Assembly (NCBI GenBank): GCA_013398295.1
Contig: VZSF01007310.1
Span: 7,491-71,490 of the forward strand
From: Chionis minor
Lineage: Eukaryota > Chordata > Aves > Charadriiformes > Chionididae
DNA: 64,000 nucleotides
Direction of reading: 5' to 3'
Under the pieces are notes generated by a model. It saw only the letters and a program-made list of their open reading frames with translations, had not been told where the DNA came from and did not search any database. Of the stretch, positions 10,639-23,938 are shown one piece after another (positions within the stretch are counted from its first letter, which is position 1; each line of letters begins with the position of its first letter). Made by a program: the position numbers and the translations under genes.

Positions 10639-13258
10639 GGGGGGATACATGAATATGCACTTTGCCAACACTGTAAAAAGTCCCTTTAAAATACGGTTGC
10701 TGTGCATACTTAGCTGCTTTTTAAAATAATTTAATAGGTTTGGTTATTCGGATGCCCAGAGACTACAGAGTCTGGATTTATCAGCAACAAAATTTACTTC
10801 CAAATTAAGCCATTTTCCATGTGGAATGTGCAGTCAGGAGGACAGGGTGTAATCTCAGATACGCAGCTCCTATCAAATCTTGTAAAATTAGCTACTGCAC
10901 TTGTGTGTGTGTAGAAGAGATCAGAATCTATCTGTCGGCATGTGTCTTTTTGAAGAATATAGTTTTGTCTTTTTGAGGGGTAAGGGAGAATGTCGTCTCT
11001 TTTTTCATTCAAATAATCTTCAGTAGCAATTAAATAGCTTATGCTACCTAAGAGATCAGTTATTACAAGATAAGCAGCATGACAGTTTGGAAAAACTGAA
11101 TAAGTCTTTGATTATTTACTAAGTTTTGATATCTGCTATTTGCCTCAAAATGCTAAAAAGTGAAGTATAAGATACAAACATGAAAGGCTCATTTGATCAT
11201 CATAAGGAAAGGAATCAGTAGTTTTGCTTTTCTTTTCCTCAACAACTTATTTTTTATTAAAATAGCAAAGCCAAGTGTTGTGTTTAATAAGATATATTTT
11301 TTGCATTTGAATATCAAATGGAAAAATACAATTAAAATATTTCTGCTTTTACATTAGTCGTAGGCTATATTTCAGCGACGCATATATCTAAGAAGCTCAG
11401 CATACACATTTGGTATATATTAGATGCTTCTAACAGATGCCCAGACCCCTTCCCCTGATTTTTAATGTTCTTTTTTTATGGCAGCGATCCAGGGACATTT
11501 TAATTTGCAAGCCTGTGAACTTGGAAATAATACTTGTAGTAGGGCATTACATCTAGTCCATTCCTTCGAAGTTTATTGTCATGTGTCACCTAACTCTGAT
11601 TTTAACTGATTTGCTGGACTGAGGTGCAGTGTGCAACTCCAGCTCGAAATTCCCAGAGCAAAAACACTCTGCCTTGCAAATAATAGTAACTGTGCAACTT
11701 TATAAAGGCCTTTCCTCTCCTCTGTGCTACAGCTGAGGGGCAAATCTTGCAAAGGATAAGTAAGTGTGTTTTCAGGCAAATGTGATGGTTGATTTTCTGA
11801 CGGCTCCTTTTACCGCCTGGTGCCAACAGGGAGACCATCGGGGCAGTCGGGATGTGGTGGTGATGGATAGGGCAAGTGCCAGGAGGTGGAAAGTCTGGAG
11901 AGGACATTTCTCATGGCCCGTCACACATGTGCTCTTGGGTCTTCTGGGAGATTTCTGCAGTAACACAGGAAAGCCAGGACAAGCTTGGGGGAAAACAGGA
12001 CTCCAGGAAAGCCTAGGAAGTGGCCGTTTCTTACAGCTGAATGAATTTACCCTGAACTCCAGGAGAGGTCCATAATGGGAGATGCCTCTCCCTGTGCTGA
12101 GTTACCTCTGCAACGAGGAGGGACGAAGCAGCAGGAGCCTGAGCAGCACAAAAATGTATTGTAGCCTCAAACGGCATCAGTGCTGGTGGGAAAGGTGTGC
12201 TTTGCTTCCTGCCCAGCCCTGGGAAGGTGGGCACACCCCTGTGGTTGCCTCTGGGCAACGGGTGGTGACCACAGCTGTGGGAGCAGCAGCCCCCAGCACC
12301 CCTTCCCACTCCAGCTCTGGCCATCTGGGGTGGCCAGGGGCCACATCCGGCTGTCCAGGGCTCTGCCCATCTCCTTCCCCAGGGCAGCCCTGGGAGCTCC
12401 ACGTCCGTCTCTGCACACCCACCTGCAGGGAAACATCAGCGGAAACAGGCACGTGTGAGGGTGCGATGCGGAGCGCTGTGCTACCTGGTGCTAATCAATA
12501 AAGCGAAAATGTAGCTTTTTGACAGCACTTGCAATTTTGACTGTTGCAATGGTGTGCCATTTCTTTGAATGCAGTACACTTCTGTGCCCCATTAAAGCAT
12601 GGCTGGCATCGCTTTCAACTATTCACAAATGCTGAGATGTTGAAAAATGTAACATTTACAAAAGATACATCTGGTGTATATTTACAAGGCTCAGGAATCA
12701 TTTAAATAGTGCCTGTGCCATAACCATATTAGGAGAAAAGTTAGTCCCAGCCCCATATGTGAAATCAGTAGTCAAATGCGTGCTGGTTGAAATTCCACTG
12801 ATATGATATAGTATTTCAGGGTATTAAACGTGAAGATACCACACTGAGTGTAATACCCAAATGAGATAAGTATAGACTGACATAACGTGTGTGATAATTG
12901 CTTATATGCACCTGTTACAAACTATGTGGTCAAAGGAGGATTGTGGGCTTTGAGGGACAAATGCTTAATTTTTTTTATTAAAGAAGAATCTTTGGCTTCT
13001 CATTTTGAGAGGTCATAATATTTTTTCCTGTTCTTCAATGAGCATTGTAAGACCTACCTAGGAATCCAGGAAAAAGATATTGAGCAGCTTCCTTTATATC
13101 ACGTAACATGGTGAGGACAAAAAAGTGTTTGTCTCCTCCTGCCAGTGCAATACCACTTAGGCTGTGTTTGAAAACTATTTTTTAATTAATGTGATGGGTC
13201 ATGTTTTCCCCACACTAAGGCAGGAAATTCCAGGTAAACCAGATACGCCCTTTCTCAG

Positions 13259-13306
13259 TCACACAAACATGAATTAAGCATGTAGCATCAGACTTAATTT
13301 CAATTT
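13259..13306 (+). repeat. Short dispersed similarity, copy 2 (partner at 9942-9988)
   Basis: See the partner copy: shared words are CACACA, ATGAATTAAG, CAGAC and TAATTTCAA in the same order and spacing. Flanking sequence on either side does not match. Confidence 0.3.
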
Positions 13307-14604
13307 CTAGGTCTGTAATTGAATCTAGCTCAATGTGAACTTTTTTTTCTGCACCATCACATTGATATCTGGATGTTAGTGACATTATTTAAAGCAACAA
13401 ATCAACCTATAGGACTGTGTTCAGCTATACTTTCTTTATGTCATTTGACAGTAAATGGAATAAAAAAATGTTACTTTTCTCTAGGGGCAGATTTGTTAAA
13501 GGGTTTTCATCTTTTGTCAAGATATTTAATCTTGGAATGTTACAAAAAAAATTGCACAGTTTGTACAAGTGCAGATTTCTGCATGCACAGTTTGCCTGAT
13601 TGCTAATTTGGATGAACGTGCTTAGGCTTAACACAGGCAAATGAGAGAGGAAAGATAATTTTTGCGCATATCCTCTGGGTCAAGTGTGAGTCCCTGGACT
13701 CCAAGGGAAGCAGGTATCCACTTTTGGGGCTGAAGGCTGTCACTCTGGATGGCCCCATGCATCAGACACAGTTCGTGCATGCCAGTGAGAACAAATGCTA
13801 ACAATGAGCTGTTGAGTGATGCCGGCAGAAATGAATGTTTCTGAAAGCTTCGGGGTTTTGCAGAAAGCAGCTGAAGCTGACTCCGTGGCACTCACCACTG
13901 CTGACTAAAGGGTGAGAGTTTGGCGAAAGCCTCACACGTAACGGACAATTTTGAACACACCTTTGTTTTCCAACAGGCTGAATAAAGCTGATACGGGACT
14001 ATAGAATTAAGCCAAAATACCCAACCATGTTATTTCCTCAGAGGGGCTCACTATAGAACGACCTATCCAAAATTATTAGCGCTCCTAGTAATTATTATTA
14101 TTAATTCCCGTTGGTAAGCCTGTCCCTCCATCACGGTAACGATCACGTGCTGGGATGTCTGCTGCTCAGGACATCGCGCGCCTTTGGAAGTGGATGATTA
14201 TTTAATTGATAGATTGTAAAGATGGGCTGACCTATTGCCTTTTCGTGTTTTGCTTTGCTTCAGTTGCCTGGACTCTCGCAGCTCCTTAGTAGCTTTTCTG
14301 ATCCATCATGTCAGGCTGGCAGCTGCGCCTCTGCACTCTGCCTGCCTGCCCACCGCCAGCCAGATTTCCATCTCAGACGCCTGGCGTGGCATCCTCCCTC
14401 CCTGTCCTCTCACCGGAGAGCTGGTTTTGCCCGCGCCTCTATTAAACGCCTTGATTTTAACAGGAGCAACTGCTTCCTCCCGCCGTGCCTCTGAATTCAA
14501 GGCACTAGGTGTGCAAGGACAGAGGAGGGCACATTCCCAGATGTCCCTAGGTGTGCGTGCTGCGCATCCGAGATCAGGCTCCCGCCTGGCATCCCCAGGC
14601 TGAG

Positions 14605-14621
14605 CCCCCCCCCCCCACCCC
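14605..14621. repeat. Poly-C tract
   Basis: Twelve C, one A and five C in a row inside a GC-rich block. It is a simple homopolymer and a likely place for sequencing length errors. Confidence 0.85.
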
Positions 14622-16920
14622 CAGCGGATGGTCCTGCTCAGTACCGCGGCCGTTTTCGTTTGGAGATATTTCCCCCACGCTGTGTAACTTCTGCCCTTAC
14701 TGTGGACTCCCCGCTTCTCTCAGGCTTAATTTCTCTCTGGCTTGCAGGCCTGCAAAGGGCAGCGTCTCAAATGAATAAACTCCATTTTACACTGGTCCAC
14801 CGGGAAAACTTGCCCTCGGAAGTTTCCATCCCCTCCCCAACACTAGGAAAAAATTAATAGAAAGCGGTTGAAATTCTATAAGCAAATTTTCAAGAAGGAA
14901 TAGATTTTTGGTTTTTTTTACTGCCAAGCTGTATAATAGGTGTTTTTTGAGAGGTAGTTAACTTCAACAGTATAGTCAAAAACAGTGTTACACCCCACAC
15001 TGCATCCTTCGTTAAGCAATTAAGTTACTGATAGGCTTTTACATTTATTTACCTTGATGGAAAGATATGTTTACTCAACCTGAGTACAAATCAACATGAG
15101 GAGGTGGAAGTTCAGAGTAAATTTGACTAATGATGTTGTGTTTTCATCCTTAAAAGAAAGAAAAAAAGCCTCCCTGCTTTTGATGCTATTTTATCTTCAT
15201 TGGAAAGGATCCGAAATGATCCCAACTGTCATGTGAGCACTCAGTTAGGCTCAGATCCTCTTTGATTGCAGCTGAACGTCTCTCTCCGTTGGCTCATACC
15301 TTCCCTTATATGAATACAGTGTACAGCACTTCAGATTGTTTATTGAACAGCGCTTTAACTCTTCCTCTGTGGGTGCTCTCACGATTATATCTTTAAGCAA
15401 AATATGTGCTGTGGCCACCTTTGCCTGGGGAAATGTTAACGCGGCCGTATCGCTGATGTAAAAAGAAGAATTTCCTCTCGGTTTCAGAATAACTTCTAAA
15501 ATTCATACCTGACTGGTACAAGTCATATTTCTTTCAGTGAACCTTAATTATCTCTCTTTTTCTTTCAGGCCCACTCTGTTCTCCAGTCTTGCTGTGTGGA
15601 TTTCTCTCTCTACAAGAAATTCCTCAGCATACCCTTGAATGGCATCTACCGCACGTGAGCATCCTCCACCGTCTCTAAGATACTTTTGTTGTTTTTCTTT
15701 TTTGAACATTTGTTTTTTTGAGATGACATTGATAGACGTGAGGCCTAAGTCTGGAGATGTTCTGTGGGTAGAACTCACATTTATTTCAGTATGTCGAGCA
15801 GTTTTAGGATCTGATCCATATTGAAGACTAGCACGGCGTAATGAGGCCCGGGCATATAAAACAATATGTATTCTAACACAGCTCACTCAAAACAAATATG
15901 TTCCCTTCTCTCTGGCTGGTATAAACAAACAATCTCCATTGTGTTCTGCACGGCTCTGCTGCGCTGCTTGCACACGGCAAGAGCTTGGCTTCCCAGTTTG
16001 GGAAACAACATCTCCATCCTGCCACACGGGTCTTGCCCAGGCCACCCTATGACTTAGGATGCCAGTCCAAAAAGCTGGCGTTGGGTCTGCTGTTGAGTCG
16101 TAGGTGCTTTACGGGGACAACTTTTCTCGCTACAGATAAACTAAAGGGGGTCCCATTTCTGAACCCTGCGCTCCTCGGTCAGACAATGCCGACTCTGGAA
16201 TTGCAGGCCAGCTTTGCGTGGTGGGAAGGCAGAGGATGCGGCGTAATAGCTGTCACAAGACACTCTCGGCCTGACCCGCAAAATCTTCTCCTCTGGTATC
16301 TAAATTTCCTTGTGATGAAAGTCGGCAACCGCATGGAAAAATTTGTGACGACTTGAGGTGGGAATATTAGCAGTTCAAAACTCACGTGCGGGATTCACTG
16401 CCTCTGTGACCCACAGTGAATCTGAGCCCAGGTGTTCCTTCTGTGATTGAACTCAGACTTTTATGCCGTTCTGCAAAACCATTACACTCTCCTGTAACTT
16501 GTGCTGGAAGCGGAGTGAGCTGTTTTGGCGCTGAAATGATTTCATTGTTAGGCTAAGTGTTACACAGATGGCATTCTTAAATGTAAAATTCTTTTTATGA
16601 TTCTTTCAATTTCATATTTATTTCATTAGATCATTATTTATGTTAAAGAGACACCATTAATACGAAACGTGCTCAGCTTGAAAGAAAATGTTGAGAGGAG
16701 TTTCAGGTATCTGATCCTCAATCCTTTCGTTTTTATGTTTCTCATTTTCCTATTTAAAATGTTTTTTTCTAGGTGCTGTGTGACAGATCCACACAAACAA
16801 CAGAGGGGAAAGAGCCTCACTTAACTGATTAGAGGAGAGAAGCAGTGAAAGGGAATATGCACAAAGTGCTGCCAAGTTCACAGAGCAAAGGAAAAGATAA
16901 AAAATAGAATCATTTCACCA

Positions 16921-17248
16921 ACCTTTTTTTTTTTTATTTAGAGTAATGTGAGATATTTCTTATACTAGCAGCAGGGAAACAATTTTCAGACAAAAATGTG
17001 ATTTCTTAATCAAGGGTCTCTAATTCAAAATATATTTATTTAATAAACAGTAATTATGATAGCTGCAACTACTCATTCATATCAATAATTCATTCAGAAG
17101 TAAACCATATCAACATATTAGCATTTATTTTTTCATTTAATAGGCTGTGATTTAAAATAAATGTAAATCGTCATAATCATTGAGCTCCATATGCTGGGAA
17201 AGGAAAAGTCACCTTAAACCAGATGCATATTGCGAAAAAAAAAAAAAA
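16921..17248. other. AT-rich spacer with poly-T and poly-A tracts
   Basis: Contains a T run near 16926-16936 and fourteen A at 17235-17248, with A/T-rich unique sequence between them. No gene signal is visible. Confidence 0.7.
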
Positions 17249-17920
17249 GGGGAAGACAAGTTGTTCTAAAGAAACAGCATATGGGGGCAGATCTTAAGCT
17301 GGGGCAAAGATGCTCTGCTTTGTAGACGTCAACACAGCGAGGCTGAGTTACGCCAGATGAGATTCTGGTCAGTAATTTTGAAGAAATGGATGTTTTAGAG
17401 GGTTTTCCACCGAGTCATATACCTTCTTTCTTTAAGAAAAGAGATAAATATGATTTCTTACAGTTTTAATCAGGAAAAGGCAATAAATATGATCAAGGAA
17501 CTTGAGGATTTTTACGGTTGGAAACAATAGGCTCTTTGCCTGAGTGGCAGGTTGGCTCTGTGCGTGTACACGCTTGTGTGCCTGGAGCTGTCTTTATTTT
17601 TTCTGGTTGCTGGTTAGTTAGCCAAACCCTCTCCTAGCTTGTATCCCTAACTACCCACCTCATTTTCTCAACTGGTGGCTCTTATTCAACTCCCTAACCC
17701 GCCAGCAGTCCCGCAGTAAGCTCTGTTAAAAATCTTTCTTTCTGTCCCCTGCCTGAGGTCCGGGGAGCCGCCTCTGGAGGCTGCGCTTTGCTTTGGGCAC
17801 AGGGAAAAAGCGACGAAGGGCTGGAGCCCCAGTCAACACATCCTACTGCTGCTAGACCTTCTCAAGCACTCGGTGCAGATCTCGTCTTCCAGCTTTTCCT
17901 GTTGCTTTTGTTTTCAGTAG

Positions 17921-18310
17921 GTGAGGCTGGAGCCTGTGATGGGGAGCGGGGTGTCAGCGCGCTACCCGTTCTGCTCCCATGTCCGAGCCAGCGCCGCCAG
18001 CACACCCTTCGGTCCCCGCCACAGCCACAGGGCCCTCTTGTTGTCCTCCGATGAGCTCAGCAAAGCCCTTTTCCTCCCTCAGACAGAGTGCCCTGTGTTT
18101 TGGCTGGGAAAATAAGGCTGCGCACCCCTTCTTCCCCTGAACCGCTGCAGCGATGCTCTCAGGGTGTGTCTCGGGGCGGTGGCCGCAGCCACAGTGCTGC
18201 GAGCACGGCGCGCGTTAACCCTGCAAAAAGGTGTTTTCACAGCCTCGCAGGTGAGTTTTGCCACCCATGCCCTTATTGTGTTACTCTTCCGAGGTGGCTG
18301 ACGGTGATGT
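17921..18310 (+). promoter_or_regulatory. CpG-island-like segment with a strong splice donor at its edge
   Basis: About 24 CpGs in 390 bases at roughly 60% GC (estimated observed/expected near 0.7), including GCACGGCGCGCG around 18203-18214. The motif CAG|GTGAGT, a perfect vertebrate 5' splice site, lies at 18248-18256 with the intron starting at 18251. An island followed by a consensus donor is what the first exon of a gene or lncRNA looks like. Open frames here are short and unrecognised, so if it is transcribed the exon is probably untranslated or non-coding. There is no clear TATA box. The call rests on composition plus one motif. Confidence 0.4.
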
Positions 18311-19118
18311 CCCAGCAGTGACTGCCCTGCACGTGTAGCCTGCGGTGGCAGGGCACCTACGGCCACTGGGCAGGCAAGTTAAGGTGGTACCTGACTTTTG
18401 TTTTTTCCAGTCTCTGCCGTGCTTTGTGCTGTTAACATTCCTCCAGCAGTTTTTAAGGAGAAAAGTGAGTCATGTTGTTTAATTTTCCCCATCCTAATAG
18501 AGAGGAGCCATGCTTTTTCCACAAGTTGTTGCATTATTCCTCTCTCCGGTGTGGCTCTGATTTAGTGCTGGATGAAGCTCAAAAGGAGGATTAGTGTAGA
18601 TATACTCCCATATGCTTGGATGCATTTCTGAACTCTGTCTGTACCATCCTCACTGCTTTTGATAGAAAAAGCTGGGCTATAAACCTGATGAGAACAGGCT
18701 TCCATGCAAGATGTTTAGTATTTCCTGCTTCCATTTGGGCCAGGAATATGGCACATCCAGCCCCTTTTGGCCCTGCAGCTCTCGGTCACGGGCTTGCCTG
18801 AAATTCAGAAAATCACAGCGGCTGAAAATGAATGGGGGAATAAAAGGAAGTTGATTTTCCTCCACTTTAATAAAGGCTAGATTAGGGTTTAGTTCTGGCT
18901 TTGGCAGAAACTTTACTGGTGCATGGCCACAGGTAGAATGTTTTTATTTTAATGGAATTGGTTCATCTATTTTTTAGATGGTTGCCCTGGTGTGCAAGTC
19001 CATTTTTACGGTCCTGAGTAAAAGAACCTGTGCTGCTTTTTAAGAGCTGTGCCTTCTGGGAAAATTAGGACTGGCTGTAAAACCCCGACTGTATTGTATT
19101 CAAGCAAATTGGGAGCAC

Positions 19119-19168
19119 AAAAAGAGAGAAAGAAGAACAGAAAGAGAGGAAGAGGGAGAGAGGGGAAC
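19119..19168. repeat. GA-rich polypurine tract
   Basis: About 50 bases made almost entirely of A and G with only two C, with GAGAGGAAGAGGGAGAG-type sequence. It is low-complexity DNA. Polypurine tracts can form triplex structures, but nothing here shows function. Confidence 0.8.
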
Positions 19169-19896
19169 TTTCCCAAAGATAGGCTGCTATCATGCTACTC
19201 CTTGGTGTCACACATCAGAGCTTCACTATATCTAATACGGGGTCATTTTTCTAGCTGGCAGCCAAATTGGTAAACAGTCAAACACCAAGCCACATTGAAC
19301 TTGATCCTAATACTGCTGATATACCGCCATTTAGGGGCTTTCTTCTTTAGTCTTTATTTTTTTTAAAGAATTTCCCAATAGTACTGTAATCAGTTGATCA
19401 TTTTTGCTGATTCTCCTCTCTCCGTTACAAGGGCTTCCGAGTTTATGAATGAAAGGCTATGTTTTCTCAACCAAATCCTCCACTCCTCGGTTTATTAGTA
19501 AACTAATGTTAACTTACAAGATTTGACTGAAACCTCAGGCGCTGCCAGCTGGATGCTTGAGGAGTCCAAGCTGGCTAGGTAAAGAAACACCCTTTTCACG
19601 CACCCCGGCCCGGCTCCCGCGTTGCCCCACAAGTTTCTATCAGTACAAAGGCTGACATTGTCTGCAAGGAGCAACTCAGATTACGGCCCCTTCCAGCTGC
19701 GCTGCCCCTGACCCCGATCCTGCCCCGGGCTGCCCACGCTCTGCCCTCCCTGCGTGCACGGAGGCTTCAGCTGCAGCCCGCTGCCTGCCAGCGTTGAGTC
19801 TGCTCTTGAGGGTGGCCTTGGATGCATTTTAAAAGGCAGCGCAGACGCTCTGCGGGGATAACATGGAATGATTATTTTAGGGCAGATTTTCCCCTT

Positions 19897-19910
19897 AAAA
19901 AAAAAAAAAA
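19897..19910. repeat. Poly-A tract
   Basis: Fourteen consecutive A. The 60 bases upstream do not resemble a retroposon or a polyadenylated transcript end. Confidence 0.85.
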
Positions 19911-21088
19911 TTCTACATGCACGCAGTTTGATCTTCACACAAAGGATTTATATAAGAACTCACTTCTCCCTGTTGCTTACAAAAAAAAATAAAAGCGTGC
20001 TGGCGGGATTTAGGGAAGTGTGCAGGCTAGAGGATAGCGGCAGACAAAAGGGAGTTTTTCTTCTAAGAACATCTGCACAGCTGGAGCTCTGGCAGCGCTG
20101 CGGTTAGAAAGCCTAGGTGTTGCCTGTCTGGGGCAAGGGACAAAGTCTCTTCGGCACCCTCCTGACACGCAAATTTGGCCAGCAGTTCTTAGAGCACTCC
20201 TCAGCCCTGTCCCCTGCTGTGTACACACAGATGTATATGCATTATTTTGCCATCAAATGCCTGTTTGGGGGAATCTGCCACCCTGGATGTAAACTGCATG
20301 TAAAGGATCTGAGGATAAGGGTGGTGGAAGAAACTGTGATTCCTTTACACGCGAAAGTAGATCTAAAACAGGCACAAAGTTCAGCTGGTCTGTCGGGAAT
20401 AGCATTGCTGCAGTGGCTCTAGACCACCACAAACCCCACATCCCAGCTCCTAGATGCCGCGCAAAATTGTGCCTATGGCTCAGGGTGGAGACGCTTAATA
20501 ACAGGTCTGCTAGAGAAACAGCCCTGGCAGCCTCACAAGGACCCAGAAGGATAGGAAAGGTGCTCCCCTTTGGTGTCTGCACCCCCATAAGTCCTTCTAA
20601 GGTCAGCTCAACACCTACAAGCGTAGCACTGGCTAACTCTGTCCGATCTGTGTCGTGGTAGTGAAGGAAATGTCTGTGTGAGTCTGAAGGTGCTCAGATT
20701 TTCGTCTGTCTTTGGGCTGGCCCCGTTCAGCCATCTCTGCCCTTCCAGGGGAGTGAGTCCCAAATCCAAAGACAGATCCTAACAATACAACCTGTGTGCC
20801 TTTAATATGGCATGATGCTTAAAGCTGACTATAAGCAGGGATGAGGCTTTAGATCTTCCTCAAATCTCAGTGTAACTTTGAGGTTGTCAGACAGTACTGA
20901 AGTGAGAGATCTGGAGTAGGAAAATTAGTGAACACAAAAGTCATGATATTTACTCAGTTTAGGCATTTTCTCTCTTTTTTTCATAAAACCTGCATAACTG
21001 GCGTGTAATTGTTTTGCTAAGTGAGCCTTGAAAGCGAAAGTCTTGATAGCTGTCACATATTGTCTTTGTAGTACAGTGTGTTGTCCTT

Positions 21089-21140
21089 AGAAGCTAATCA
21101 GTAGAACTTGCTCAGAAGAACTTAATCAGCAGAACTGAGC
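21089..21140 (+). repeat. Imperfect tandem duplication, about 26 bp unit
   Basis: AGAAGCTAATCAGTAGAACT is followed immediately by a diverged second unit reading AGAAGAACTTAATCAGCAGA. Both share the AATCAG-AGAACT core. It is a short local duplication with no gene context. Confidence 0.5.
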
Positions 21141-23895
21141 ACATTGTCATTGCTTAACAAATAATAAATTATAATAATAACAGCAGTTCCTTTTGACACA
21201 ACCTATCAAACTTTTGTTTTATTTCCAGGAGTGTCTTAGTTGCCTGGAGTTAGGATTTAATACCTACTACAGCTCTGCTTACTATGGTTGAGAGGACTGG
21301 TGATATGACCTAACAGGTTGGAAGTATTGTTGAAAAGAAATTTTGACAAATGGCAGGAAAAGAATACCAAGAAAGTTCTTGGACTGTTCCTTTTCACTTA
21401 CTGGTGTTTCTTACAAGACTTAAATTTGAATTCAATAATAGATTTTACTCGTTCAGTTGTTAAAATGCAAACTGCTATGCTTACAAGTTAATAGAATCAC
21501 ATTTGAATTTCCTGATAGTCTCTTTTTTTAAAAGACAGACTCATTAGGCTTTCCTTTCAGAAAGGTGAATGTATCCAGAAGCACCTCTATTATTATTAAT
21601 TATTTTTATTATAAGGAGCTCGGATAGCTCAGAGAGTTGTTAACATATCTGAGGGTATCACTTCTTTGTCACCATTGTAATTTGGCCCAGGCTGGGAGTT
21701 ACTGACAATCATTTCATTTTCTGATTGTTTGGTAGTTTATATGTAATTAGTTGGTGGGTTTTATTCACTTTCAACAAAAGGTATGTCCATGCTATAAAGA
21801 AAACCACCGGGTCAGCTTTAAGCTGCCACTAATTGTCACAGGCTTAAATGGAACTGTGTCAATTTATCCCAGTTGAGGATCTGACCAATGATCACAACTG
21901 GCATTAATTAGCAGATGTGTTATCAGACTCCGCGGAGATGCCCTGGGTTGAGTGACAACAGAGGCGCTCAGCTGCCGTGGCTTGTGGAGCTGTGCCAGTT
22001 TGGCAGCGGACGGCGCACTGCCCAGCACTGGCAGGTGGAAAGTCCAGGTCACCCCTGATGGAGGCATGGTGGTGGCTTCTGCTGCGGGTCCCCGCGCAGA
22101 AGGAGCCCCAGAGCACAAGGTGGCCGGTTGTATGAAAACAAAAGCAACACAAGGCACCAGGGAAGGGGCAAGGCAGGGAGGGAAGAGGGGGAGGATGCTC
22201 CAGCGCTGAACTGACTTATTCCTGGAGGATGGGGACTTATGCCCGGGTGTGCATGAGAGATTGTGCTGCTTGTGTGCAGCGAAAGCCACCGGAAAATGGG
22301 AAGGGGCTCTGGCTTTCCAGGTGCACCATCTGAACTGACACTATGATGCCAGTTGCACGTGTATGACAGAAGGGTTGGGGAGACACCTTTAAGAAGAGGC
22401 GATCCTAAAAAGCAGTAGGATTTTGCAGTGGCAGTTACTGACACCCACAGTGCTATTATGGCTGTAAACTAGGGGTTTGACCATGACTAGAGAAGTGTCT
22501 TGAACAGGCCATGTGGGTGAATGAAGCGCAGGAACATAACAAATTTGAGAGTCTGCAACTTTACCAGGAGAAAGGAAGAACGTACCGTCCTCCCTTTGTA
22601 TTTATCTGGGTGCAGTGTGGTTTAAAACCAAACCCGTAAGCTGTGCAGATACTCCTTGCATGATAGCAGCCACCCCTTCTCCTTTCTCATGCCACCTGCC
22701 ACCACGGGATGGTGTAAAAGAACAAGTTGCCAGGTTAATGGTGTGGGATCTTTGTAATGATTTCTGGTCTCTCCACTAATACAGGTAGGCAGTGTTCACA
22801 GGACAAAGCTAGACCTCAGGTAGCTCAGGAAGTGATCTTTTCAGCCTTCGCCAGCCACCAACACATTTTCAAAATGGGCTCAAGTTAACAGACCCCGTGC
22901 TTTGTGGTGCAATGGGAAAAAATTTCTTTCCACTGAGAGATCTTTTTCTTTTAATCCAGGAAAAGGAAACAGCAGGAGAGTGAGAGTTAAATAATACTGG
23001 GAATGCAGAGGTCTGCAGGCTGGTCCCAGGTCTCTGACACAGCTGATGGGAAGATGCAGAATATCTGAGGCAGGTGTAATAGTAATCACCACCTGAAAAT
23101 CCTCCGTCACCCTTTCTGCATGCTTTTTCCACCGCTTAAAGTGAGATATGAAAAGATGTTTAGGCACCTATTTGCTATGACAAACCTGGGTCCTCCTCTT
23201 AATAGTCATATCTGGCCCAAAGCCGCAGAAGGAGATGACTGAGACTCATGTGGGATATAGATGTTCAAGTCCATGATCCCAATCCACACCCCACCATGTT
23301 CATCACCCATATTTTTGTTAATAAAGATCATAAAACATCTAAAATCCTCCTTCTGCCCGTGCCTCTTGGCCAGGCAGTCACCAGCTCAGCTGAGCTGAAC
23401 TTCTCGGCAGCTAATCCTGGTTCCCCTCCTCAAACGACGCGTTGCTTGGCCCACATCTCTTCAAAGAGTGGCCTGGCAAAACACATATAACACATGATCA
23501 GGACTGAGCAGTACACACAGTACGGCAGCTGCCTTCACTGCCATTCAAAGTAAATACCTTTGAAGCCCACCTGAGCTTCAGGGGGTTCAAGCCCTTATCT
23601 CTTATCTGCAAAGAGAGCAGGAACTCTAGCCAGGAAGCTACAGGCTAAATATTGATGGGGGGAGATATTTTCCATACTTCGTGCAGAAGGGGTCCTGATA
23701 TGCATAAGGCTCTCTGGGAGGAGTTTAAGGCAGTAAGGTGGAGAATAAGACACCTTCTCCAGCCCTCCTCTGCTGAATTAGCTTGCTCTACTTAGCTGTT
23801 TTGGATTGGTAGGAGATAGAGGATCTCGTTTGGTATACTCATTGCTGTGTAAGGTGTTTCTAAAATACTGGCTTCACAGCCTAATGAAAACACAG

Positions 23896-23938
23896 TGATT
23901 TTTCAGAAAAATCAGCAGAACATATCCTCAAAGGATAT
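23896..23938. repeat. Two adjacent perfect mini-hairpins
   Basis: TGATTTTT/AAAAATCA (23896-23914, loop CAG) and ATATCCT/AGGATAT (23922-23938, loop CAA) lie seven bases apart. Each stem is perfect (8 and 7 bp). Neither is followed by a T run, so a simple terminator-like reading does not fit a eukaryotic locus. Function unknown. Confidence 0.6.

Larger units (their letters stand above)
8571..17900. other. Unique non-coding sequence with GC-rich islands
   Basis: No gene or RNA was recognised. GC-rich stretches at 11.80-12.48 kb and 14.30-14.65 kb give overlapping open frames of 90-140 codons on both strands with no domain or splice structure, typical of chance frames in GC-rich DNA. The intervening AT-rich parts hold nothing beyond the palindrome at 10.6 kb and the homopolymers listed separately. 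Confidence 0.5.

Noticed and set aside
12031..12501. Five overlapping open frames on both strands
   Set aside because: GC-rich block with frames open in nearly every phase; no family match and no exon borders.
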